A stretch of DNA of 35,440 bases from a candidate division TA06 bacterium. GTDB lineage: Bacteria > Hydrothermota > 32-111 > QNBC01. Below the pieces are notes generated by a model. The model was not told the DNA's origin. It did no database searches and worked only from the letters and a program-made list of their open reading frames with translations. The DNA lies in NCBI GenBank assembly GCA_003641665.1, contig QNBC01000003.1:1-35440 (forward strand), read 5' to 3'. Below, piece after piece: positions 7,611 through 15,417 of the stretch (position 1 is the stretch's first letter; each line of letters starts with the position of its first letter). A program made the position numbers and the translations under genes.

Positions 7611-8549
7611 CTAAATGGCTTTTAATATTTCAAGTGTATAAAAATCAATTACATCTCTGTCGATTCCTATCACTCTTAGTTTATATTCCATATTATAAAA
7701 CAAATCAAACAGTTTTTCAATTCTTTTCTTATTCATTTCTCTCGCTATTCTTTCATATTTCTCTTCGAGATAATCCCCTCTTAGACGTTCTCCTTCATAT
7801 ACAGCAACAATTTTAAGAATCATTTTTTTAAACATGGATAAAAAGATAACAGGATGTACACCCCAATTTAAAAGATTATCTATATTCTCTCTGACACCAT
7901 TTATATCTTTGTCAAGAAACGATTTACTCATTTTATAAAATGAAATCTGTGAACCTTCTCCTATAATTCTGGTAAAAAGATCCGGCTCTTTTGCAGCTGC
8001 CTCTCCAAGCAATTCAACCTGTTCCAGAACGCTATCGATTTTTTCGATATCGTTACCGTATAACTGAACAATCGTATCGATGTTTTTCATGTTTAGTTCA
8101 ATCCCTCTTCTGCTACTCATGGACTTTACAATAGTTTTTATATCCGAAGGTCGTTTACTCACCGAAGCTATTTCAATTTTATTAAAAGAGTTGAATATCT
8201 TATACTTTTCTTTTGAGAAAATGAATATATTACAGTTTTTTGCCTTTTTAACATAAGAAATCAGTTCTTCTCGGTTATTTGCATTAAGACTTTCAAACGA
8301 ATAGACGATAATTAAATTTTCATTACATCCGAAGGAGTACGATTGAAGTGCTGAGGAAAATAAAGAAATATCATACTGCTCCTCAAGGTCAAATATAAAA
8401 AAGTTGAATTCAACGGAACACCCCTTCAAATAGACTTTTTTTAGTATATTCTCTATTTTATTCCTGTTAATATTGTCTTTATATAAAACAAAATTAATTC
8501 CCTCATATTTACGATTACTTAAATTTCTATAAAATTCCAAAATATTCAT
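7611..8549 (-). CDS. holA: DNA polymerase III delta subunit
   Basis: The delta subunit of the clamp loader opens the beta sliding clamp. The 312 residues show the family's three-domain pattern: an N-terminal Rossmann-like part with the 'lliVysfEsL' strand (about 85-110), a middle AAA-like lid region (VSKRPSDIKTIVKSM onwards), and the helical collar near the C-terminus (LNWGVHPVIFLSMFKKMI, about 228-245). No Walker A is seen, as expected for delta. It is the first gene of the leftward cluster, driven by the promoter at 8565-8593. From the likely start site the leader would be only about 8-9 bases, and the ribosome site is weak. Confidence 0.85.
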   Translation of the reverse strand: MNILEFYRNLSNRKYEGINFVLYKDNINRNKIENILKKVYLKGCSVEFNFFIFDLEEQYDISLFSSALQSYSFGCNENLIIVYSFESLNANNREELISYVKKAKNCNIFIFSKEKYKIFNSFNKIEIASVSKRPSDIKTIVKSMSSRRGIELNMKNIDTIVQLYGNDIEKIDSVLEQVELLGEAAAKEPDLFTRIIGEGSQISFYKMSKSFLDKDINGVRENIDNLLNWGVHPVIFLSMFKKMILKIVAVYEGERLRGDYLEEKYERIAREMNKKRIEKLFDLFYNMEYKLRVIGIDRDVIDFYTLEILKAI

Positions 8550-8564
8550 ATAAACTCTTTTTTA

Positions 8565-8640
8565 ACAATAACAAACTTATATTGTAATGTCAAGAAATAA
8601 TAGTATAAAGAGGGTAGATAAGTCCACTTGTTACATTATA
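8565..8640 (-). repeat. Promoter-bearing repeat, copy C (hairpin lost)
   Basis: One of four related elements. Minus-strand order: TATCTACCC box (complement of 8612-8620), 18 bases, TTGACA (8588-8593), 17 bases, TATTGT (8565-8570), pointing into holA. Box-to-minus-35 spacing is identical to copies A and B. The GC-rich hairpin of A and B is missing; only the first bases beyond the box (complement of 8621-8630) resemble them. On the other side the element runs directly into the plus-strand promoter of the next gene. Confidence 0.7.
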
Positions 8641-8669
8641 TTGACATTGTCAGTAATTAATTATAAAAT
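8641..8669 (+). promoter_or_regulatory. Promoter of the lamin-tail protein gene
   Basis: TTGACA (8641-8646), a 17-base spacer, then TAAAAT (8664-8669), 30 bases before the ATG, with AGGAGG in between. It is divergent from the holA promoter, and the two flank repeat copy C. Confidence 0.6.
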
Positions 8670-8699
8670 TAAATAATCAATAAAAATAAGGAGGAGAAA

Positions 8700-10307
8700 A
8701 TGAAAATGTTTTTGTTCATTCTATTGTTTCCCTTTATGCTATTTTCAGCAAATCTTATACAAAATCCCGGTTTTGAGACATGGGCGGCTGACGATTCCAT
8801 TCCGAATAATTGGTTAATTGAGAACAATTACTATGTTTGCTCCGCAAAAGAGAGCACAAACGTATTTGCCGGTAACTACAGCATTAAATTGGACAGAATA
8901 AGAGCCGGTAACGACGGTATAAAACAATTTGTAAAATCGGGAATTTCTTCCGGAGATACATTTGTTTTCTCTATGTATGTTCTCGATAACGACTCAACAA
9001 GAATAGGTGGCTTTCTCAGGACTTATAAACACGGAGGAGGGGACTCCACTGTTTTTCTCCCATACAGTTCTGATAACACATCATTTCAACAAATTGCAGA
9101 CACTTTTGTTACGCCTAACGGGGCATGCAGTATAGGCGTTTTTATAAGATTATACAAAGATACAGCAGATTCCGGCGTTGCCTTTGTTGATAGTACATAC
9201 CTCGACATTCATTCCACCGGACCTCATCAACCTCCATTTTTATACGATGAAGAAAAAACACCTGATAATGTAACTTCCGATGACGATGTTGTTACATTCA
9301 TATCCGTTTCCACGGACGATAATGCTACAATTGCAGCAGATACGATGTTTTATAAAATTAATGACAACGGGGTGTTTACAGCCGTCAACCATGATAGTAT
9401 GTCGCAACAAACTTATTACTATTCAATTCCTAAACAAAGTACCGGTGATACAATTTTTTATTATTATAAATTCAAAGACAGCGATGATTCGATTGCAATT
9501 TCCGATACTCTCTCCTATGTCGTTCAACCGAAGAACGTCCCTGATGTTTTCATCAACGAGATCATGTACAATCCAAGCTCTTCACAGGGAACTGATGATC
9601 ACTGCGAATATTTGGAACTCTGGAATCTTGAAGGAAGTACGGTTGATATGACAGGATGGACTCTATCCGACGGAGAAGCGACTTTTACATTTCCTTCACT
9701 ACAAGTCGCGGCAAACTACTTTGTGGTTGTATGCAGAGATACGGATTCCATAAGAGGATTTTATCAAACAAAAGCACTCGGTGACGGGGATGACTATCTT
9801 CTCGGCAATATGTCCCTTGCACTAGGCAATAGTGGAGATCAGGTGATATTAAAAACAGGCAATTCAACGCTTGTGGACTCCGTAAACTACGATGATGCTT
9901 CCCCCTGGCCAACAACGCCTGACGGAGGCGGTCCTTCGCTTGAACTCGTAGATCCTATGAATTATGCAAGTCATAATCAGGGAAGTGGTTGGGCAGCATC
10001 TGCCGATAACGGAACCCCCGGTGATATAAATTCCACGTATAATCCGTCGGGGATTTCAACCGAATCCCATGATACTCCTCCAATAAGTTTAATAAAATAT
10101 CGGAATCTGCATCTCAGTGTAAATTCTCCCTACGAGGGCAAAAAATCTGTTTCTCTATATGATATTTCAGGGAAATTACGGTTTAAGAAAATATTTTTCT
10201 CAAAAAGTAAGACTTTTAAATTATCGGATTTCGGTAACGGCGTCTATTTTGCACATATCAAATCATTGCACGAAGACGGAGTTAAAAAAATAGTTATTAT
10301 AAAATAG
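8700..10307 (+). CDS. Secreted lamin-tail-domain protein with C-terminal sorting tail
   Basis: 535 residues. A signal peptide (1-17, ending LFSA) precedes NLIQNPGFETW, the opening of a carbohydrate-binding-like jelly roll (about 18-165). A beta-rich segment follows (about 165-275). A lamin-tail domain (about 280-420) is recognisable by FINEIMYNPSS, EYLELWNLEGSTVDMTGWTL, NYFVVVC and LGNSGDQVIL. The last 75 residues (LSVNSPYEGKKSVSLYDISG to GVYFAHI) match the beta-sandwich tail used as a type IX secretion sorting signal. Lamin-tail domains in bacteria are usually attached to extracellular proteins and nucleases; no catalytic domain is seen here. Start: ATG at 8700 after AGGAGG. Its stop lies two bases from that of the convergent MATE gene. 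Confidence 0.85.
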   Translation: MKMFLFILLFPFMLFSANLIQNPGFETWAADDSIPNNWLIENNYYVCSAKESTNVFAGNYSIKLDRIRAGNDGIKQFVKSGISSGDTFVFSMYVLDNDSTRIGGFLRTYKHGGGDSTVFLPYSSDNTSFQQIADTFVTPNGACSIGVFIRLYKDTADSGVAFVDSTYLDIHSTGPHQPPFLYDEEKTPDNVTSDDDVVTFISVSTDDNATIAADTMFYKINDNGVFTAVNHDSMSQQTYYYSIPKQSTGDTIFYYYKFKDSDDSIAISDTLSYVVQPKNVPDVFINEIMYNPSSSQGTDDHCEYLELWNLEGSTVDMTGWTLSDGEATFTFPSLQVAANYFVVVCRDTDSIRGFYQTKALGDGDDYLLGNMSLALGNSGDQVILKTGNSTLVDSVNYDDASPWPTTPDGGGPSLELVDPMNYASHNQGSGWAASADNGTPGDINSTYNPSGISTESHDTPPISLIKYRNLHLSVNSPYEGKKSVSLYDISGKLRFKKIFFSKSKTFKLSDFGNGVYFAHIKSLHEDGVKKIVIIK

Positions 10308-10309
10308 GA

Positions 10310-11665
10310 TTAAGGTTTATATTTTTTCATAAATTGCAACCGTTTAATGGAATAGAAAAGCATGATAGCGGTAACGATTGCGGATATGGAATCTGTTATC
10401 GGGAATGTTATCCAGATGCCGTTTAATTTGAATATAGCCGATAATAGGTAAACAGCAGGGATAAATAGCAATAATTGCCTGAGTATGGCAAGAAAAAAAG
10501 CCGGTACCGATTTACCGAGGGACTGATACATGGATGATGCAACTATTTGAAAACCGATAAGCGGAAAAGCTGCAGTTATTATCCTCAATGCACTACTTCC
10601 CATTTTAATTAAATCAGGATTTTTACTAAACAGCGATATGAAAAATCCGGGGAAAAGACAGAGTATAATAAAACTCGATGTGGAAATCAGACTTGCCGCT
10701 ACGATAGAATCCTTTATCCCCTCTTTCACTCTATCATATAATCCAGCTCCGTAATTAAAGCCCACAATCGGCTGCAATCCCTGAGCAATACCGAACATAG
10801 GCATGTATGCAAGCATCAGAAGTCTCTGAATCACTCCATAAACAGCAATCCCCATATCGCCCCCGTAAACGGAAAGTAGTTTGTTTAACACGATTATCAT
10901 TAAACTTCCCACAACCTGCCTTGCAAAAGCAGAAGAACCTATGGTAAATATTTCCTTAATTAAATGCCATTTTAACCGTAATTTATTTATCCGGAATTTA
11001 ATTATACTGTACTTGCTCCTAAAATAGTAAAACTGAACAACAGTAGTTATAAATTTCGCAATCACCGTTGCAATTGCAGCACCTGCAACCCCCATATGGA
11101 GGCCGAAAATAAAAATCGGATCAAGAATAATATTTACAATTGCCGAAGTAAGCATTGTTATCATCGCCATGTTGGCATTACCTTCAGCCCTGATTATATT
11201 GTTTGTCACCATTGTGAATAGAGTAAAAAATATACCGGAAAGAATGATTCTCAAATATACAATTGAGTAACCGATGATATTCTCCGAAGCACCAAAAACT
11301 TTCAATATCTGAGGGGCAAAAACAATAGACGGAACACCTATTATGATTCCAAGTAGTACCGTAAGAGAAAGAGCATTACCCAGGGTGGATTCTGCACCGT
11401 CAATATCTTTTGCTCCCCACTTTCTCGAAATTATAGAGGCACTACCGATTCCCACGGAAAGTGATATTGCCATAACAATCATCTGAATGGGAAATGCGAT
11501 GGAAATAGCCGCTATACCACGGACACCAACCCCTCTCCCCACAAAAATCGTATCCACAACATTATAGAAAGCATTTACAATCATCCCGATCATTGCGGGA
11601 ACGGAAAGCTTGAGGAGAAGACTCCAAATCTTCTCCTCAGCTAACATTTCAGTTCTTTTATGCAT
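10310..11665 (-). CDS. MATE-family multidrug/sodium antiporter
   Basis: 451 residues, twelve predicted membrane helices in two homologous halves. The family opening is clear: LLLKLSVPAMIGMIVNAFYNVVDTIFVG (split here: LSVPAMIG, then NVVDTIFVGR), followed by SIAFPIQMIVMA and SVGIGSASIISR. MATE proteins export cationic drugs or metabolites in exchange for Na+ or H+; the substrate cannot be read from sequence. It follows the acyl-CoA dehydrogenase by 18 bases with no good ribosome site, so it may be the weakly translated last gene of the etf operon. A second possible start is Met7. Confidence 0.9.
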   Translation of the reverse strand: MHKRTEMLAEEKIWSLLLKLSVPAMIGMIVNAFYNVVDTIFVGRGVGVRGIAAISIAFPIQMIVMAISLSVGIGSASIISRKWGAKDIDGAESTLGNALSLTVLLGIIIGVPSIVFAPQILKVFGASENIIGYSIVYLRIILSGIFFTLFTMVTNNIIRAEGNANMAMITMLTSAIVNIILDPIFIFGLHMGVAGAAIATVIAKFITTVVQFYYFRSKYSIIKFRINKLRLKWHLIKEIFTIGSSAFARQVVGSLMIIVLNKLLSVYGGDMGIAVYGVIQRLLMLAYMPMFGIAQGLQPIVGFNYGAGLYDRVKEGIKDSIVAASLISTSSFIILCLFPGFFISLFSKNPDLIKMGSSALRIITAAFPLIGFQIVASSMYQSLGKSVPAFFLAILRQLLLFIPAVYLLSAIFKLNGIWITFPITDSISAIVTAIMLFYSIKRLQFMKKYKP

Positions 11666-11683
11666 AGCGGAATAATTTTATTT

Positions 11684-13348
11684 TTACGATTTTATTCTAT
11701 CTATTAGATACTTTGCCTTCGGGAATCTCTCATGGATGTAACGTTCGGCGATTTGCACTTTCTCTTCGCTATATTTCGCATTTTGAAGCATAAATATGGC
11801 AATTGTTATGATAGCTGCAATCTCCACCAAATCGCTTTCATAGTACTCTTTCTTAGTATGGTTCTCCTCTTTTTTAAGAAGCTCTACAAGTGCTTTCAAC
11901 TCATTTAACAAGTCTTTCGTTTTATTAATATGCTCAACCAAACCAAGTTCTGTTTTTTCGATAGCCTCTTCCATGAATTTGAAATACAATCCGGAAGTAA
12001 TGAAGCCTATAGCGGCAACAACCTGCAATTGCGTTGTTCCTTCGTAAATATTTGTAATTCGTATATCTCTGTACAAACGTTGTATTTTAAAATCTCTCAT
12101 ATACCCTGTACCACCATGTATCTGCAGAGCATCATAGCATATCTTGTTACCAACTTCCGTTAAATAAAATTTGGATAGCGGGGTAAGAAATCCTGCTAAC
12201 TTATTGTAGTATTGATAGAGTTTCCTAATGGATTTGTCACCTGTGGCTTCATATTTCTTCTCATATATCTTCTTATAATCTACAGCAATTGTCGTATTAT
12301 AGAGTAATGCTCTCATTGCATCCAATTCCATCTTCATATCGTCGAGCATTCTTCTAACCATGGGGAAGTTTATAATGCTTTTACCGAATTGTTCTCTTTC
12401 CTCTGCATAGGCATATGCCTCTCTATAAGCTTCCTCGGCAATCCCGAGAGCCTGTGCGGAGACTCCGATTCTCGCTCCGTTCATCAGAGTCATGACATAC
12501 TTGATCAAACCGTAACCTCTTTTACCAACAAGTTCGGCTTTTGTCCCATGAAACTCTATTTCACAAGTAGGAGAGCCGTGAATTCCAAGTTTATCCTCAA
12601 TTCTCCTAATTTGCACCGTCTCATCTCTTTCGATAACAAACATTGAGAGCCCTCTTGCATCCGTTGTACCCTCTTCACTACGGGCAAGCACAAGTGAAAT
12701 ATCGGCATTGCCATTCGTTATGAAACGTTTTACTCCGTATAATCTAAAACAACTCTCCTTTTCATCCCAAACGGCCTTTGTCCTTACAGACTGCAAATCA
12801 CTCCCTGCATCAGGTTCGGTCAATATCATTGCTCCTGTTGCTTCTCCCTTAGCGAAAGCCGAACAGTACTTCTTCTTCTGCTCTTCCGAACCAAAATCAT
12901 TTATCGTTTCGCCTATATCCTGCAACCCGAAAAGATTCATCAAACTTCCATCAGCTCGAGAAACAATTTCTATCATCATAACATAAATAAGCGTAGGAAA
13001 ATTAAGACCAAAATACTCTCTTGGCAATGTTACACCGTTAAGTCCCGCTTTTTTCAACATATCGAGGTTAATCCGGGTTCCTTTTGCGTATGTAACTTCT
13101 CCATTTTCGAATTTTGCCCCTTCTTCATCAACGGAATCTGCATTTTCCGCTATAATATCACCTGCAATTTTCCCGAGGATATTCAGGCTGAGTTTATAAT
13201 TTTCCATTGCATCATTATAATTTTCAGGAGCAAAATCGTACTTTTTTACTTCTTCGTAATTATTTTCATACAAACTTACCAGTTCACTTAAATCATAATT
13301 GTTAAGATAAAACTCTATATCCTTATTATCATCATAATAGTTTGCCAT
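11684..13348 (-). CDS. Acyl-CoA dehydrogenase family protein
   Basis: FAD-dependent alpha,beta-dehydrogenation of an acyl-CoA, with electrons passed to ETF. 554 residues: the N-terminal helical domain (about 1-165), the FAD/substrate beta domain with MILTEPDAGSDLQS (174-187), then the C-terminal helical domain with YAEEREQFGKSI (314-325), the family signature. Probable catalytic base is Glu436 in IYEGTTQLQ. A C-terminal helical extension of about 110 residues makes it longer than the 380-residue short-chain enzymes. The chain-length preference cannot be told. GGAGAG precedes the ATG, ten bases after etfA; etfB and etfA directly upstream supply its acceptor. Confidence 0.93.
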   Translation of the reverse strand: MANYYDDNKDIEFYLNNYDLSELVSLYENNYEEVKKYDFAPENYNDAMENYKLSLNILGKIAGDIIAENADSVDEEGAKFENGEVTYAKGTRINLDMLKKAGLNGVTLPREYFGLNFPTLIYVMMIEIVSRADGSLMNLFGLQDIGETINDFGSEEQKKKYCSAFAKGEATGAMILTEPDAGSDLQSVRTKAVWDEKESCFRLYGVKRFITNGNADISLVLARSEEGTTDARGLSMFVIERDETVQIRRIEDKLGIHGSPTCEIEFHGTKAELVGKRGYGLIKYVMTLMNGARIGVSAQALGIAEEAYREAYAYAEEREQFGKSIINFPMVRRMLDDMKMELDAMRALLYNTTIAVDYKKIYEKKYEATGDKSIRKLYQYYNKLAGFLTPLSKFYLTEVGNKICYDALQIHGGTGYMRDFKIQRLYRDIRITNIYEGTTQLQVVAAIGFITSGLYFKFMEEAIEKTELGLVEHINKTKDLLNELKALVELLKKEENHTKKEYYESDLVEIAAIITIAIFMLQNAKYSEEKVQIAERYIHERFPKAKYLIDRIKS

Positions 13349-13357
13349 ACCGCTCTC

Positions 13358-14365
13358 CTATTTCCCCAATTCTTTATACATTTTTATCATCATTGGCAAT
13401 ACTTCATTCAAGTCACCTACTATTCTCACATGGGCAATGTCAAATATGGGAGCCTCCGGATCGGTATTCACCGCTATAATGGTCCCCGATTGCTCCATCC
13501 CTACCCTGTGTTGAACAGCTCCGCTAATTCCAAAAGCAAAATAAACCTTCGGCTTTACAACAGTCCCGGTTTGTCCTATCTGATGATCTTTCCCGATATA
13601 ACCTGCATCTACGGCTGCTCTTGTTGCACCGACTTCGGCTTTTATCAGTTTGGCGAAATCAAATAATTTTTGAAAATTTCCCTTGGAACCTACCCCTGCA
13701 CCGCCTGCTACAATGATATCGGCACCTTTCAAATCAACTGTTTTTTCCTTCAATATGCGATCTAATATCTTCACTTTTTCATCTTCGGGTGATTCATCAA
13801 GAGTTAACTCTACTACTTCACCTTTCCTTGAATAATCAGGTTCGATTAAGTGCATTACTCCCTCTCTCACTGTAGCCATCTGAGGATGCATTTCGGGATT
13901 TACAATTGTAGCAATTATATTTCCTCCCCATGCCGGTCTGATTTGGTAGAGAAGATTTTCCCATTTCTTTTTCATATATTCAAAATCACCGATTTGCAAA
14001 TCCGTGCAATCCGCAGTAAGACCGCACCTTAGTGTGGATGCTATTCTCGGTGCAAGATCCCTCCCAATATTAGTCGCTCCGTAAAGAATGATTTGAGGAT
14101 CTGATTTTTTTATGATTTCGAGCATACCCCGTGTGTGGGGTATCGTTCTATACGGAGAATATTTATCTCCCTTAACGGAAAATACCTTATCAGCACCGAA
14201 TGCAAATAATTCTTTGAAAAACCTGTCATTATCTTTCCCAATAATAGCCGCATGCAATTCCGTATTGAGCTTTTCCTTCAGTTCGTTCCCTTTGGAGAGC
14301 AACTCCAGAGATACACTTCTTATTTTATCATTATCCGTTTCAATATAAACCAAAACACTTTTCAT
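13358..14365 (-). CDS. etfA: Electron transfer flavoprotein, alpha subunit
   Basis: 335 residues. The FAD-binding C-terminal domain is complete: ADIIVAGGAGVGSKGNF, then VGATRAAVDAGYIG, the GQTGTVVKPKVYFAFGISG stretch, QHRVGMEQSGTIIAVN and DPEAPIFDIAHVRIVGDL. Together with EtfB it carries electrons from acyl-CoA dehydrogenases to the respiratory chain (ETF-quinone oxidoreductase) or to a bifurcating partner. No quinone oxidoreductase gene is in the window. It starts three bases after the etfB stop, with a GGGG stretch as ribosome site. Confidence 0.95.
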   Translation of the reverse strand: MKSVLVYIETDNDKIRSVSLELLSKGNELKEKLNTELHAAIIGKDNDRFFKELFAFGADKVFSVKGDKYSPYRTIPHTRGMLEIIKKSDPQIILYGATNIGRDLAPRIASTLRCGLTADCTDLQIGDFEYMKKKWENLLYQIRPAWGGNIIATIVNPEMHPQMATVREGVMHLIEPDYSRKGEVVELTLDESPEDEKVKILDRILKEKTVDLKGADIIVAGGAGVGSKGNFQKLFDFAKLIKAEVGATRAAVDAGYIGKDHQIGQTGTVVKPKVYFAFGISGAVQHRVGMEQSGTIIAVNTDPEAPIFDIAHVRIVGDLNEVLPMMIKMYKELGK

Positions 14366-14368
14366 AAA

Positions 14369-15190
14369 TTACCCCACAAGGTGATTTTCCATTAAATCAT
14401 TAAACAGTTCTTTTATACCGTTTTCGTCCGGGCTATAATCCTTAGTTTCCTTTTTAGCAATTACCACGGATTCTATGTTCTTCACTTTTGTGGGAGAACC
14501 ATTAAGCCCGACATATTTTGCATCTACCCCTATATCATCAAGGGATAACATATCTATCTTTATCTTGCTTTCCGGTGCAATGTCAGCCTTTTTATATTTC
14601 ATCATCATCTTTACATTTTCCGGTCTCGGTATATTGGCTTCTTTTGTAACAGTTAATAGAACCGGTAATGTGGCTTTTACCTTTTCAACACCGTTTTCTA
14701 TCTCCCTATCGCAAATCACTTCTTTGCTATCAACTTCTTCTATGGAAAGGGTATACGTAATCTGTGGAACATTTAGTTTTTCAGCCACCTGAGGTCCCAC
14801 CTGGGCTGTATCTCCGTCAATCGCCTGTCTACCACAAATAATAAGATCAAAATTCGGCTCCACATGTTTAATAGCACCTGCAAGGGCCACGGATGTTGCA
14901 AGCGTATCGGAACCTGCGAGTTTTCTATCACTTATAAGCACCGTCTTATCTGCACCTCTGTATAAGGAATCCTTCAATACCTCTTTTGCATTGGGTGGTC
15001 CCATGGATATTACAGTGATATAAGCTCCATATCTATCTTTTAGTTCCAGCGCCATTTCCAGGGCGTTCAAATCCTCAGGATTGAAAATTGCCGGAAGAGC
15101 CTGCCTGTTAAGAGTGCCGTCCTCTTTCATGGCGTTTTCAGGTACATTTTTAGTATCCGGCACTTGCTTTGCAAGTACTACTATTCTCAT
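14369..15190 (-). CDS. etfB: Electron transfer flavoprotein, beta subunit
   Basis: 273 residues. N-terminal KQVPDT is a family hallmark, and the AMP/FAD-binding signature GRQAIDGDTAQVGPQVAEKL lies in the middle of the protein (about 120-139). It forms the heterodimer with EtfA. First gene of the etfB-etfA-acyl-CoA dehydrogenase-MATE unit; GGAGG precedes the ATG, and the promoter at 15217-15245 is bracketed by a perfect inverted repeat, so the unit is probably regulated by a dedicated repressor or activator. Confidence 0.95.
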   Translation of the reverse strand: MRIVVLAKQVPDTKNVPENAMKEDGTLNRQALPAIFNPEDLNALEMALELKDRYGAYITVISMGPPNAKEVLKDSLYRGADKTVLISDRKLAGSDTLATSVALAGAIKHVEPNFDLIICGRQAIDGDTAQVGPQVAEKLNVPQITYTLSIEEVDSKEVICDREIENGVEKVKATLPVLLTVTKEANIPRPENVKMMMKYKKADIAPESKIKIDMLSLDDIGVDAKYVGLNGSPTKVKNIESVVIAKKETKDYSPDENGIKELFNDLMENHLVG

Positions 15191-15216
15191 AAATAACCTC
15201 CATATTTAGCATAGCA

Positions 15217-15261
15217 ATGTTATCATATTATTATTTACATGTCAAACTATAATGATAACAT
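15217..15261 (-). promoter_or_regulatory. etfB promoter inside a 10-base inverted repeat (putative operator)
   Basis: Minus strand: TTGACA (15240-15245), 17 bases, TAACAT (15217-15222). ATGTTATCAT (15217-15226) and its exact complement ATGATAACAT (15252-15261) lie 25 bases apart. One half covers the minus-10 and the other lies just upstream of the minus-35. This is the geometry of a dimeric regulator site. The remainder of the gap 15262-15417 holds no other recognised feature. Confidence 0.55.
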
Positions 15262-15417
15262 AATGATATACAAAGAAACTGTAATTACCATTTTAAAAAG
15301 CAATAACACTTCCTATTTTTTGTGAAAGCGGAGAAGAAATACGGGAATGTTGGGAATCCTTATATTTACAATCAACGGCAAAACATCTATTATATAATTC
15401 TCATATGCAATTAAATA

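Noticed and set aside
9280-9651. 123-residue plus-strand ORF inside the lamin-tail gene
   Set aside because: Alternative frame of a gene with clear domains and signal peptide; the product has no recognisable features.
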